In this document: positions 35,365 to 43,905 of the stretch, in pieces
Numbering within the stretch: the stretch's first letter is position 1
How the letters are laid out: each line of letters starts with the position of its first letter
DNA from: Poriferisulfidus sp965116525
GTDB lineage: Bacteria; Pseudomonadota; Gammaproteobacteria; Poriferisulfidales; Poriferisulfidaceae
Assembly (NCBI GenBank): GCA_965116525.1
Contig: OZ220694.1
Coordinates: forward strand, 1-64,000
Direction of reading: 5' to 3'
Length of the DNA stretch: 64,000 nucleotides
The notes under the pieces: generated by a model
Databases searched by the model: none
The model's input: only the letters and a program-made list of their open reading frames with translations
What the model was told of the DNA's origin: nothing
Translations under genes and position numbers: made by a program

Positions 35365-36089
35365 CGGGATCCTTCCATGTGGCGATCCCGGCGCGGAGCG
35401 CCTCAAGCCGGCTGCCGAACAAACCACTACTTGAAATCGCCGGGCGGCCCATGCTGCATTGGGTGTTTGAACACGCCCAGCAGAGCGGGGCTGCTTCCGT
35501 CGCGATTGCGGCGGCGGACGAGGCCGTAGCCGACTGCGCCCGTTCGTTTGGCGCCCCCGTCTGGATGACGCGCCCGGATCACCCCAACGGTACGGCCCGC
35601 CTGGGCGAGTTGCTGGAGCATCTGGGCTGGGATGCGGGTGCAATCGTGGTCAACGTGCAGGCCGACGAGCCGATGCTTCCGCCCGCCCTGATCGCCCAGG
35701 TGGCCGGGAACCTGTCGGCACGAGGGGAGGCTTTTGCGGCAACCTTGAGTGAACCCCTCGGGGAGGGGGACTGGGATCGCCCCCAGGTTGTCAAGGTCTG
35801 GCGGGACGAGGCGGGATATGCTGAGGGTTTCAGTCGATCCCCTCGGCAGGTAGAGGCGGCACGCTGTCAGCGCCATTTGGGAATTTATGCCTACCGGGCA
35901 GGTGGGCTCGCCCAGTACGTCAAGCTGCCGCCGGCGCCGCAGGAATTGGAGGAGTCGCTGGAACAGTGCCGGATGCTCCACCACGGCCTTCGCGTTCATG
36001 TCGAGGCGGGCGTCGAAGCGACGTCGCCGGGCGTGGATACTCCCGAGGATCTGGCGCGCGTACGCGCTGCGATGGAGGCCTTGGTGTGA
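35361..36089 (+). CDS. kdsB: CMP-KDO synthetase
   Basis: 3-deoxy-manno-octulosonate cytidylyltransferase, 242 residues, activating KDO for attachment to lipid A. The nucleotide site is AIPARSASSRLPNKPLLEI (~6-24), and VVNVQADEPMLPPALIAQV, RHLGIYAYRAG and VDTPEDLARVRA are family motifs. It follows lpxK and ycaR as usual and overlaps the CbiX gene by 4 bases. Confidence 0.94.
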   Translation: MTGSFHVAIPARSASSRLPNKPLLEIAGRPMLHWVFEHAQQSGAASVAIAAADEAVADCARSFGAPVWMTRPDHPNGTARLGELLEHLGWDAGAIVVNVQADEPMLPPALIAQVAGNLSARGEAFAATLSEPLGEGDWDRPQVVKVWRDEAGYAEGFSRSPRQVEAARCQRHLGIYAYRAGGLAQYVKLPPAPQELEESLEQCRMLHHGLRVHVEAGVEATSPGVDTPEDLARVRAAMEALV

Positions 36090-36469
36090 ACACCGGCAAA
36101 CGTGCGCTGTTGCTGGTTGCGCATGGTTCGCGCCTGCCGGAGGCCAATGCCGAAGTGGCCCAGCTCACGGACCGGCTGCGCGAGGCTTCGGGCGACCGGT
36201 TCGAAATCGTCACGCATGCCTTTCTCGAGATCGCCGAGCCGGACACTCTGACAGGCATTGACGTTTGCATTGCACAGGGCGCGACACAGTTGTGGGTCTT
36301 GCCGTATTTTCTGGCGGCGGGCCGCCACGTTCGAGACGATGTTCCGGCGCTGCTGGATCAGGCCCGCGAACGGCACCCGCACGCCACAATCTGCCTGTGT
36401 GAACATTTGGGCGCAGAGGCTGGCTTGCCCGAGTTGCTGCTGCAGCTGGCCAAGGACGATTCCGCCTGA
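36086..36469 (+). CDS. Single-domain CbiX/SirB-type chelatase-like protein
   Basis: A 127-residue protein with LLLVAHGSRLPEANAE at the N-terminus, including the His of the class II chelatase fold, and HAFLEIAEPDTLTGI. It resembles one half of SirB or the short CbiX proteins that insert metal into sirohydrochlorin. The GTG at 36086 overlaps kdsB; no ATG starts the domain. Its substrate is not clear from sequence; sirohydrochlorin is the likely candidate. Confidence 0.8.
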   Translation: MNTGKRALLLVAHGSRLPEANAEVAQLTDRLREASGDRFEIVTHAFLEIAEPDTLTGIDVCIAQGATQLWVLPYFLAAGRHVRDDVPALLDQARERHPHATICLCEHLGAEAGLPELLLQLAKDDSA

Positions 36470-36523
36470 GGATTGGGCGTAAACCCGTATAATGCCGCGT
36501 CCGACGCGTTGATAGGACTGTCC

Positions 36524-37783
36524 ATGTTCAAGAAAGACTTGACTATTGCCGGATTCGATCCGGAAATTGCCGCAGCGATGGAAGCGGAGCGCCTTCGACA
36601 GGAAGAGCATATTGAGCTGATCGCTTCCGAGAACTACACCAGCCCCCGGGTTCTGGAAGCCCAGGGATCGGTGCTGACCAACAAGTATGCGGAAGGCTAT
36701 CCCGCCAAGCGCTATTACGGTGGCTGCGAGCACGTGGACGTGGTTGAGCAGCTGGCGATCGACCGCGCCTGCGAGTTGTATAAGGCGGACTATGCCAACG
36801 TGCAGCCGCATGCCGGATCGCAGGCGAATGCCGCGGTCTATACCGCGCTGCTGGAGCCGGGCGACACCCTGCTCGGCATGGCGCTCGCCCATGGCGGACA
36901 CCTGACGCATGGTTCGCATGTCAATTTTTCCGGGCAGAACTACAACGCGGTCCAGTACGGCCTGAACCCGGAAACCGGCGAGGTGGACTACGACCAGGTG
37001 GAACAGCTGGCTGCCGAGCACCGCCCGAAGATGATCGTGGCCGGATTCTCCGCGTATTCGCGCGTCATGGACTGGCAGCGCTTCCGCGACATCAGCGACT
37101 CTGTCGGAGCCCTGCTGATGGTCGATATGGCGCATGTCTCGGGATTGATCGCGACGGATCTCTATCCGAGCCCGGTGCCGGTCGCCGACGTGGTGACGTC
37201 CACCACCCACAAGACCCTGCGAGGCCCGCGCAGCGGCTTCATCATTGCCCGCGAGAACGAAGAAATCACCAAGAAGATCAATTCCATGGTCTTCCCCGGC
37301 ATGCAGGGTGGCCCGCTGATGCACGTCATCGCGGCCAAGGCGGTGGCGTTTCGCGAAGCCGCCCAGCCCGAGTTCAAGGAGTACCAGCTCCAGGTGCTGG
37401 CCAACGCCAAGGCCATGGCCGAAGTGTTCATCGAGCGCAACTACAAGGTGGTCTCCGGCGGGACCGACGACCACCTGTTCCTGGTCGATTTCATCGCCCA
37501 GGAGCTGACCGGCAAGGAGGTCGATGCGGCACTGGGGAGTGCGCACATTACGGTGAACAAGAACACCGTGCCCAACGACCCGAGGTCGCCGTTTGTCACC
37601 AGTGGCATCCGGGTCGGCACACCTGCCGTCACCACCCGGGGCTTCAAGGAAGACGAATGCCGCACATTGGCTGGCTGGATGTGCGACATCATCGACAACT
37701 TGGGCGACGAGTCCGTAATCGATCGCGTGCGCGAACAGGTGAGGGAAATCTGCGCGCGCTATCCGGTGTACGAGGCCGACTAA
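36524..37783 (+). CDS. glyA: Serine hydroxymethyltransferase
   Basis: PLP enzyme interconverting serine and glycine with tetrahydrofolate, 419 residues. Motifs: HIELIASENYTSP (~29), GYPAKRYYGGCEHVD (~55), the PLP lysine in TSTTHKTLRGPRSG (~230) and FVTSGIRVGTPAVTTRG near the end. The ATG at 36524 begins MFKKDLTIAGFDPE, the usual N-terminus, with AGGA a few bases upstream. Followed by nrdR, as in many gammaproteobacteria. Confidence 0.97.
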   Translation: MFKKDLTIAGFDPEIAAAMEAERLRQEEHIELIASENYTSPRVLEAQGSVLTNKYAEGYPAKRYYGGCEHVDVVEQLAIDRACELYKADYANVQPHAGSQANAAVYTALLEPGDTLLGMALAHGGHLTHGSHVNFSGQNYNAVQYGLNPETGEVDYDQVEQLAAEHRPKMIVAGFSAYSRVMDWQRFRDISDSVGALLMVDMAHVSGLIATDLYPSPVPVADVVTSTTHKTLRGPRSGFIIARENEEITKKINSMVFPGMQGGPLMHVIAAKAVAFREAAQPEFKEYQLQVLANAKAMAEVFIERNYKVVSGGTDDHLFLVDFIAQELTGKEVDAALGSAHITVNKNTVPNDPRSPFVTSGIRVGTPAVTTRGFKEDECRTLAGWMCDIIDNLGDESVIDRVREQVREICARYPVYEAD

Positions 37784-37824
37784 CCGGTCCGGTCCCCGGA
37801 GAGCAGGGCACTGACGAGGAGATC

Positions 37825-38361
37825 GTGCGCTGCCCGTTCTGCAAAAACGCCAACACCCAGGTACTGGATTCCCGGCCCGTGGGCGGGGGCGATCAGGTGC
37901 GCCGCCGTCGCCAGTGCCTGAATCCGAATTGCGAGCAGAAACGATTTACCACCTACGAGCGGCCGAAGCTGAGGCTTCCGGACGTCGCCAAGAAGGGGCA
38001 GGTAGTCCCGCAGGCGTTCGACACCGAAAAGCTGACCTGGAGTATCGAGATGGCGTTGCGCAATCGGTCGGTTGGCCCGGACACGATCGAGGAAATGGTC
38101 CAAAACGTGTGCGACCGGGCACGTTCTTATTCAGGCAAGAATATCCCGACCCGAACCTTGGGGATGTGGGTGATCGACGAGTTGCGCGAACGGGACCAGA
38201 TCGCCTGCATCCTGTATGCCTCGGTATTCGAGGAAATCACCACCATCGAACAGTGGCGGCAACTGCTGGAGCGCGAAGCCAATGCACTGCCGGAATCGGC
38301 GCGTCGCAAACAGATGGACCTGCTGGATGGAGAGAAAGATCCGGACGACCTTTCGCCATGA
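37825..38361 (+). CDS. nrdR: Transcriptional repressor NrdR
   Basis: Zinc-ribbon/ATP-cone regulator of ribonucleotide reductase genes, 178 residues. It opens RCPFCKNANTQVLDSR and continues RRRRQCLNPNCEQKRFTTYE, the four-cysteine ribbon; the ATP cone follows. The GTG at 37825 has GAGGAG six bases upstream and begins the conserved sequence exactly. Overlaps ribD by 4 bases. Confidence 0.95.
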   Translation: MRCPFCKNANTQVLDSRPVGGGDQVRRRRQCLNPNCEQKRFTTYERPKLRLPDVAKKGQVVPQAFDTEKLTWSIEMALRNRSVGPDTIEEMVQNVCDRARSYSGKNIPTRTLGMWVIDELRERDQIACILYASVFEEITTIEQWRQLLEREANALPESARRKQMDLLDGEKDPDDLSP

Positions 38362-39473
38362 CGGTGCAGGAGATGGACGCGCGCTTCATGGAAGAAGCGT
38401 TGGAACTGGCCGAGCGAGGCCGCTATACCGCCCCGCCCAACCCCTGCGTCGGGTGCCTGGTGGTGGCCGATGGCGCGGTAGTCGGGCGAGGCTTCCACCG
38501 CCGCACGGGGGAACCCCACGCCGAGCCTCAAGCCCTGGCGCAGGCCGGGAGCCGGGCGCAGGGGGCCACGATGTATGTGACGCTCGAACCCTGCGCGCAT
38601 CAGGGACGAACGGCCCCGTGCGTGCCGGATATCATCGCCGCCGGGGTCAAACGGGTCGTCTTGGCCTGCGAGGACCCCAACCCTCGGGTGGCCGGACGGG
38701 GCCATGAAATGCTGAAAGAGGCGGGCATCGAGTGTGCGGTCGGGATCGGGGCCGAACGGGCACAGGAGCTGAATCGGGGATTCTGGAAACGCATGACGAC
38801 GGGACAGCCCTGGGTCTGCGTCAAGCAGGCAATAAGCCTGGATGGCGGAACGGCGCTGGCTGATGGAAGCAGCCAGTGGATTACGGGTCGGAAGGCGCGC
38901 GCCGATGTGCAATGGCAACGGGCTCGAAACGGCGCGGTGCTGTCGACGGCCGCGACCGTGCGCCGGGATGACGCCCGGCTCAACGTTCGTCTGAGCGCGG
39001 AAGAGATGGGCGTGGATCAGGTCCGACAGCCGCTGCGGGTCATCATGGATCGAAAAGGGGAACTGTCGGAGGATCTTGCCCTGTGGTCGGTGCCGGGCTC
39101 TTGCGTGGTCTATACCTTGGGCGAACATGCCCCAAAACTCCGCGAGGAGATCCCAGGCGAGGCGGAAGTTCAGGCCGTGCAGGCGGCGGGGAAAGGGTTG
39201 GACCTGAAAGCGGTGCTGTCGGGATTGGCGGCAGATTACGAAATCAACGACGTGCTGGTCGAAGCCGGCGCGAAATTCGTCGGCGCACTGCTTCAGGAAG
39301 ACCTGGTCGACGAATTGATGGTCTACATCGCGCCCCGCCTGTTGGGCGCAAATGCGGCACCCTTGGCGGAACTGGCATCGGCCGAAGGTCTGCCGGAGCA
39401 TCTGGACTGGGTGCTGCAGGACGTTCATGCGCTGGAGCCTGACGTTCGCGTGACCTACCGCCGGAATCGCTGA
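38358..39473 (+). CDS. ribD: Riboflavin biosynthesis deaminase-reductase RibD
   Basis: Bifunctional enzyme, 371 residues. The N-terminal deaminase has PPNPCVGCLVV, the zinc ligands in HAEPQAL and PCAHQGRTAPC; the C-terminal reductase has WVCVKQAISLDGGTAL (~153) and DVLVEAGAKFVGALL (~305). It produces the ribitylamino-pyrimidine on the riboflavin pathway. The ATG at 38358 overlaps nrdR. Confidence 0.95.
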   Translation: MTVQEMDARFMEEALELAERGRYTAPPNPCVGCLVVADGAVVGRGFHRRTGEPHAEPQALAQAGSRAQGATMYVTLEPCAHQGRTAPCVPDIIAAGVKRVVLACEDPNPRVAGRGHEMLKEAGIECAVGIGAERAQELNRGFWKRMTTGQPWVCVKQAISLDGGTALADGSSQWITGRKARADVQWQRARNGAVLSTAATVRRDDARLNVRLSAEEMGVDQVRQPLRVIMDRKGELSEDLALWSVPGSCVVYTLGEHAPKLREEIPGEAEVQAVQAAGKGLDLKAVLSGLAADYEINDVLVEAGAKFVGALLQEDLVDELMVYIAPRLLGANAAPLAELASAEGLPEHLDWVLQDVHALEPDVRVTYRRNR

Positions 39474-40078
39474 TGTTTACGGGAATCGTCGAGGCGCGAG
39501 GCCGAGTCGTGGTCGCAGAGGCTACGGATTCGGGTCGCCGCGTGCGCATCCAGCATCCGGGGCAGGACCGTTTACAGGGAGTGCGGGCCGGCGACAGCAT
39601 TGCCGTCAATGGGGTCTGCCTGACCGCTTGCGTGGCAGAGACAGGGAGCTTCGATGCGGATTTGAGCGACACGACACTCGAACACACCACGCTGGGCGGC
39701 CTGGAAGTGGGGAACGACGTCAACTTGGAGCCGGCGCTGCGCGTCGGCGAACCGCTGGGCGGACATCTCGTGAGCGGGCATGTCGATGCGGTCGGCACGA
39801 TTGCCTCCCTCGAGCCGGAAGGAGATTGCTGCCGAATGGAAGTGGAAGCCCCGCCGGAAGTCCACCGCTACCTGGTCCCACGCGGCTCGGTCTGCGTGGA
39901 TGGCGTCAGTTTGACCGTGACCGGAGTCGGGACGGGCACGTTCGGGGTCATGCTGGTCCCGCATACCCGTGCCGTCAGTTTGGCGGGCGATTACCGTGCG
40001 GGCCGGCGGGTTAATTTGGAAGTTGATATGCTGGCGAGATATCTGGAACGCCTTCTTGAGGAGCGCAACGAAACATGA
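39473..40078 (+). CDS. ribE: Riboflavin synthase alpha chain
   Basis: A 201-residue enzyme that dismutates two lumazines to riboflavin. Two tandem barrels are visible: the first opens MFTGIVEARGRV, and VNGVCLTA, GGHLVSGHVDAVG and DGVSLTVTGVG are conserved. Start overlaps the ribD stop by one base; it also overlaps the next gene by 4. Confidence 0.95.
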   Translation: MFTGIVEARGRVVVAEATDSGRRVRIQHPGQDRLQGVRAGDSIAVNGVCLTACVAETGSFDADLSDTTLEHTTLGGLEVGNDVNLEPALRVGEPLGGHLVSGHVDAVGTIASLEPEGDCCRMEVEAPPEVHRYLVPRGSVCVDGVSLTVTGVGTGTFGVMLVPHTRAVSLAGDYRAGRRVNLEVDMLARYLERLLEERNET

Positions 40079-41178
40079 ATTTCAACACGACCGAGGAGTT
40101 GATCCAGGAATTGAGGGCTGGCCGGATGATCGTGCTGGCCGATGACGAGGCCCGCGAGAACGAAGGGGATCTGGTCGTGGCCGCGTCGCTGACGACGCCG
40201 GAGCATATTAACTTCATGACCCGCCACGGCCGCGGCCTGCTGTGTTTGGCCATGACCCGGGAGCGGTGCCAGCAACTGAATCTGCCTCTGATGGATCCGA
40301 CCACGGACGAGGCGCACCGTACGAATTTCACTTTCACCATCGACGCGCACGAGGGCATCAGCACCGGAGTGTCGGCACAGGATCGAGCGGCGACGATCCA
40401 GGCGGCCGTCTCGGCGGACGCCCGCCCGGGCGATATCCTCCAGCCTGGCCATCTGCAATGCCTGATGCAACAGCCCGGGGGGGTCCTGACCCGTGCCGGA
40501 CATACCGAAGGGGGATGCGACTTGGCGCGTCTTGCCGGCTTGGAGCCTGCCGCCGTCATTGTGGAGATCCTGAACGAAGATGGCACGATGGCACGGCGCC
40601 CGCAGTTGGAAGAACTGGCTCAGCAACATGAACTCATGATGGGCACGATTGAGGATCTGATCCGCTACCGGGTCGAGCGTGAACCGACCGTGCGCCGCGG
40701 TGCCAGTTGCCACTTGACGACCGAGTACGGGGAGTTCGAGTTGATCGCCTACGAGGACCTGACGGTCGATACGGTACACCTGGCGTTGGTTGCTGGCTCT
40801 CCGGACTCGCAGGAAGCAACTCTGGTGCGTGTGCATGTGCAGAACACCCTCGGCGATGTGGCTATGGCCACGGCGCCGGATCTGGGCTGGCCGCTGCGCG
40901 ACGCGCTGCAGCGGATCGCCTCCGAGGGCCGGGGAGTGGCGGTGATCCTGCGCTGGCCGGAATCTCCGCAGCGTTTGCTGGAACGCGTCCGGATGTTGCA
41001 CAATAGTCCTGAGCCGGCTCGCGGCCGGGCCGCCCCGACAGACCGGCGGGTGCTGGGAGCAGGCTCGCAGATCCTGGCCGACATCGGGGTTCGCCGGATG
41101 CGGTTGATGAGCGCGCCTCAGGTGTTGCATGGCCTGGGCGGGTTCGGACTTGAAGTCGTGGAGCATATCGAACAATGA
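40075..41178 (+). CDS. ribB: 3,4-dihydroxy-2-butanone 4-phosphate synthase with degenerate GTP cyclohydrolase II domain (RibBX type)
   Basis: 367 residues. The N-terminal ~200 form a normal RibB, with ADDEARENEGDLVVAA (~22), FMTRHGRGLLCLAM and AGHTEGGCDLARLAGL. The C-terminal ~160 resemble RibA, but the zinc cysteines of active GTP cyclohydrolase II are missing: where the motif should read HSECLTGD it has HVQNTLGD, and no CDCG is present. It therefore probably supplies only RibB activity, like RibBX proteins of other proteobacteria. A separate ribA should exist elsewhere in the genome. Confidence 0.92.
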   Translation: MNFNTTEELIQELRAGRMIVLADDEARENEGDLVVAASLTTPEHINFMTRHGRGLLCLAMTRERCQQLNLPLMDPTTDEAHRTNFTFTIDAHEGISTGVSAQDRAATIQAAVSADARPGDILQPGHLQCLMQQPGGVLTRAGHTEGGCDLARLAGLEPAAVIVEILNEDGTMARRPQLEELAQQHELMMGTIEDLIRYRVEREPTVRRGASCHLTTEYGEFELIAYEDLTVDTVHLALVAGSPDSQEATLVRVHVQNTLGDVAMATAPDLGWPLRDALQRIASEGRGVAVILRWPESPQRLLERVRMLHNSPEPARGRAAPTDRRVLGAGSQILADIGVRRMRLMSAPQVLHGLGGFGLEVVEHIEQ

Positions 41179-41756
41179 CGGATTCCCTACCTCACTACCA
41201 ACAGATTCGCGATCCGGATGAAAAGCGTGCGCTAGCCGACCGGGGCATGGATTTCGCACTGATTGCATCTCGCTTCAACGAGTCGGTTGTCAATCGTCTG
41301 GTCGAAGGCGCGGCCGCCACGCTGGTGGCACGCGGGGCCAATGTCAAGAATATCGACCTGATTCAGGTCCCGGGCGCGTTCGAGTTGCCCGCCGCGGCGC
41401 GACTGTGCGCGGACACAGGGATGTACGACGCCATCATTGCGCTGGGTTGTGTCATCCGTGGGGAAACCCCTCATTTCGACTACGTGGCCTCCGAATGCGC
41501 ACGCAATCTCGCCCGCTTGGCCCGGAGAGAGGACGTGCCGATTCTCTTCGGCGTGCTGACGACCGATACCCGGGAGCAGGCCGAGCAGCGGTCGGTCTTG
41601 TTCGATGATTGGCAAGATCCGGCGCCTAGGATGGAGGACGACCGGAAAGTCAGCAACAAGGGCGCGGAAGCGGCCGTGGCAGCATTGGAGATGATCGAAG
41701 TATTCGCCGAGATAATGGAAGATATCGACGACGATGACGACGATGACGATGACTGA
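41175..41756 (+). CDS. ribH: 6,7-dimethyl-8-ribityllumazine synthase with poly-aspartate tail
   Basis: Lumazine synthase, 193 residues against about 155 in most species. Core motifs: ALIASRFNESVVNRLVEGA, VPGAFELPAAARLCAD and GCVIRGETPHFDYVASE, with VLTTDTREQAEQRS. Extra length comes from ~25 residues at the N-terminus and a C-terminal tail that ends in Ile followed by nine Asp. The tail is coded by a GAC/GAT repeat (41727-41753) that overlaps the start codons of nusB. Confidence 0.94.
   Translation: MTDSLPHYQQIRDPDEKRALADRGMDFALIASRFNESVVNRLVEGAAATLVARGANVKNIDLIQVPGAFELPAAARLCADTGMYDAIIALGCVIRGETPHFDYVASECARNLARLARREDVPILFGVLTTDTREQAEQRSVLFDDWQDPAPRMEDDRKVSNKGAEAAVAALEMIEVFAEIMEDIDDDDDDDDD
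41727..41753 (+). repeat. (GAC/GAT)9 simple repeat coding poly-Asp and overlapping nusB starts
   Basis: Nine GAY codons in a row encode the Asp tail of RibH. In the +1 frame the same bases give ATG at 41734, 41743 and 41749, all in frame with nusB. Length change by slippage in units of three would alter both proteins' ends. Confidence 0.8.
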
Positions 41757-42207
41757 GGTTTCCTCGTCGTCGGAGAAAGACCGTGCTGAATACCGTGGGC
41801 GACATTGGGCTCGCCGCCTTGCGTTGCAGGCGCTCTACCAGTGGGACATGTCAGGAGGAGACATCTCCGAGTTGCTTGACCAGTTTTCGCGCAAGGATGA
41901 CATTCTGCGCGCCAATGCAGGGTATTTCGAACAACTGGTGCGTGGTGTCGTGGATCACGAAGAAGATCTTGACAAACAATTGACTCCGGCTCTCGACCGG
42001 CCCATGAAGCGCCTCGATCCGGTGGAACGGACGGTCTTGCGTTTTGCCTCCTACGAGTTGCTGCATTGCCGGGAAGTGCCGACCGCCGTGATCCTGTCCG
42101 AAGCAACTCGGCTGGCCGCAAAATTCGGCACGGACAAGGGAAGCAAGTACGTCAATGCGGTACTGGATCGGGTGGCGATCAGTCTGCGCAAAGCTTGCGC
42201 TGCCTGA
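41749..42207 (+). CDS. nusB: Transcription antitermination factor NusB
   Basis: RNA-binding factor of rRNA antitermination. From the ATG at 41749, 152 residues; from 41734 it would have 157. Conserved: RRLALQALYQWDMSGGDISE, LDRPMKRLDPVERTVLRFASYEL and FGTDKGSKYVNAVLDRVA. I give the ATG that overlaps the ribH stop; the choice among three starts in the repeat is not settled by sequence. Confidence 0.92.
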   Translation: MTEVSSSSEKDRAEYRGRHWARRLALQALYQWDMSGGDISELLDQFSRKDDILRANAGYFEQLVRGVVDHEEDLDKQLTPALDRPMKRLDPVERTVLRFASYELLHCREVPTAVILSEATRLAAKFGTDKGSKYVNAVLDRVAISLRKACAA

Positions 42208-42263
42208 TTTTCGATCGGGTTGAGCCGGAATTCCACCACGGCACGAGGGGGAGGACCTCGAGA

Positions 42264-43211
42264 ATGGACGAGGACACGCTGATCCAGCGGTACTTCAGTT
42301 TTGACGCGGACTCGCCGGCCTTGATCCAAGGACCTGGAGACGATGCGGCGCTGCTGACGCTGCCGCCCGAGGATTGCGCAATCAGCACCGACCTGTTTTT
42401 GCAGGGGGCTCATTTCGACCCGGGAGACGATCCTATCGATCTTGGCCACAAGGCATTGGCGGTCAACCTCAGCGATTTGGCTGCAATGGGTGCCACTCCG
42501 GTGTGTTTCACATTAGGTCTCGCCATGCCACGTATCGATGAAGACTGGATTGCCGGCTTCAGCGAAGGGATCAAGGGCTTGGCCCGGGAGTACGGGATCG
42601 TGCTGGCCGGAGGCGACCTGTCGCGGGGAGAGCTTGGCGCCTGCATTACGGTCGTTGGGTCGCTGGAAGGAGATGCGCCAGCCCTGCGGCGCGACGCGGC
42701 GGCAATTGGAGACAAGATCGGAGTGACTGGGACCGTGGGGGATGCCGCCTTGGCCCGTCTCTACCCGGGCCGGGCCGGGCTGGAGGGTTGCCGAGAACGG
42801 TTGTACCGCCCTCAGCCTAGAGTTGAGTTCGGGCGTGGCATTCGCGGCCATGCGCATGCTGCGATGGACATCTCGGACGGTGTCCTGAAAGACTTGGGGA
42901 GGCTGCTCAAGGCTAGCGGGAAGGGCGCGTCGGTGGAATTGGCGGATATCCCGCTGTCTGAACCAGTTGCCGAAGAACAGGCGAAGACCGAGGACTGGTT
43001 TACGGTTTTGAGTGGAGGCGAAGATTACGAACTGGTGTTCACTGCGCCGGAGTCCGAATGGGAGGGGATCCAGGAGATTGGGCGCCAGCTCGGTGTGTCG
43101 GTCAGCAGTATCGGGACGATAGATGCGGGCAGTGAATTGAATCTAACTCAAGGAAGCGAGCCAGTCCCACTGCCATTGCAGCTGGGCTACGATCATTTCA
43201 GCAGTACCTGA
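42264..43211 (+). CDS. thiL: Thiamine-monophosphate kinase
   Basis: Phosphorylates thiamine monophosphate to the diphosphate; 315 residues. Motifs: LIQGPGDDAALL (~20), ISTDLFLQGAHFDP and LGHKALAVNLSDLAAMGATP, with AMDISDGVLKDL (~198) and LSGGEDYELVFTAP (~250). The ATG at 42264 has GGGGGAGG upstream; longer frames into nusB were rejected. Standard position between nusB and pgpA. Confidence 0.94.
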   Translation: MDEDTLIQRYFSFDADSPALIQGPGDDAALLTLPPEDCAISTDLFLQGAHFDPGDDPIDLGHKALAVNLSDLAAMGATPVCFTLGLAMPRIDEDWIAGFSEGIKGLAREYGIVLAGGDLSRGELGACITVVGSLEGDAPALRRDAAAIGDKIGVTGTVGDAALARLYPGRAGLEGCRERLYRPQPRVEFGRGIRGHAHAAMDISDGVLKDLGRLLKASGKGASVELADIPLSEPVAEEQAKTEDWFTVLSGGEDYELVFTAPESEWEGIQEIGRQLGVSVSSIGTIDAGSELNLTQGSEPVPLPLQLGYDHFSST

Positions 43212-43215
43212 AAGC

Positions 43216-43686
43216 ATGCGTATTACGTGGCAAAACCTGACAGTTTTCCTGGCGACAGGCTTCGGAGTGGGCTACTGCCCGAAGATTCCGGGCACTGTTG
43301 GAACCTTGCTCGGGGTCGTGCTCTATTTCGGACTGTCAACGCATCCTTGGTCCCTCTACGTGCTGACTCTGGGAATCATGCTGGTGGTGGGGGTCTGGTT
43401 GTGCGAACAGGCGGCAGAATCTTTCGGGGATCCGGATCCCAAAGAAGTCGTCTGGGATGAAATGACCGGCTATTTGGTTGCCATGGCGGCAGCTCCGCGC
43501 AGCCTAGCCTGGGCAGTTGCGGGGTTTTTATTGTTTCGGTTTTTCGATATCGTCAAACCTGGGCCTGTGGGTTGGGCGGAGCGCCGGTTCAGCGGAGGGG
43601 TCGGCATCATGCTGGACGACTTGCTGGCAGGAATCCTGACATTGTTCGTGCTCGGTGTGGCCGAATGGGTGTTACTGGCCGCTTGA
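43216..43686 (+). CDS. pgpA: Phosphatidylglycerophosphatase A
   Basis: Inner-membrane enzyme of 156 residues that dephosphorylates phosphatidylglycerol phosphate. Motifs GVGYCPKIPGTVGTLLGV (~19) and VWDEMTGYLVAM (~77) carry the catalytic Asp/Glu residues; three or four membrane helices. It follows thiL by 4 bases, ending the ribo-nus-thi operon; an AT-rich gap follows. Confidence 0.93.
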   Translation: MRITWQNLTVFLATGFGVGYCPKIPGTVGTLLGVVLYFGLSTHPWSLYVLTLGIMLVVGVWLCEQAAESFGDPDPKEVVWDEMTGYLVAMAAAPRSLAWAVAGFLLFRFFDIVKPGPVGWAERRFSGGVGIMLDDLLAGILTLFVLGVAEWVLLAA

Positions 43687-43905
43687 ATTGCACGATGGGG
43701 AGAGATAATCTACAGATAATATTATTTTTATAAATCAGATATATACTATTGAAACAAAATAATATTTTTTAGGCCACTAGGTGGCGAAACATCGGCAACG
43801 CAAGGCAAAGGTGCAAAAAAACAACATTCTTTTCTGGACGGGAGTCACTGCTCTGGATGCTCTTGCCATTGGCTGGTGATACCATCACCGTCAGTTTTTC
43901 AATTC
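43687..43905. other. AT-rich intergenic segment with two inverted repeats
   Basis: A 219-base gap strongly richer in A and T than its surroundings, mostly at 43710-43770. It holds two small palindromes, GCCAC-TAG-GTGGC (43773-43785) and GGTGAT-ACC-ATCACC (43875-43889), the second followed by a T-run at 43894-43898. A TATACT hexamer lies at 43742-43747. No gene is visible. Confidence 0.6.
43875..43898 (+). promoter_or_regulatory. Inverted repeat with T-run before the radical SAM gene
   Basis: GGTGAT (43875-43880) pairs with ATCACC (43884-43889) and five T residues follow at 43894-43898. It could be a small terminator or attenuator or a protein-binding site. It overlaps the longest-frame start, which argues for the later ATG as the real start. 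Confidence 0.35.

Noticed and set aside
35996..37546. Minus-strand reading frame of about 516 residues
   Set aside because: It is opposite kdsB, the CbiX gene and glyA, which are firm; its composition is typical of an antisense shadow.
38127..39428. Minus-strand frame of 433 residues
   Set aside because: Opposite nrdR and ribD, both firmly identified; no conserved pattern.
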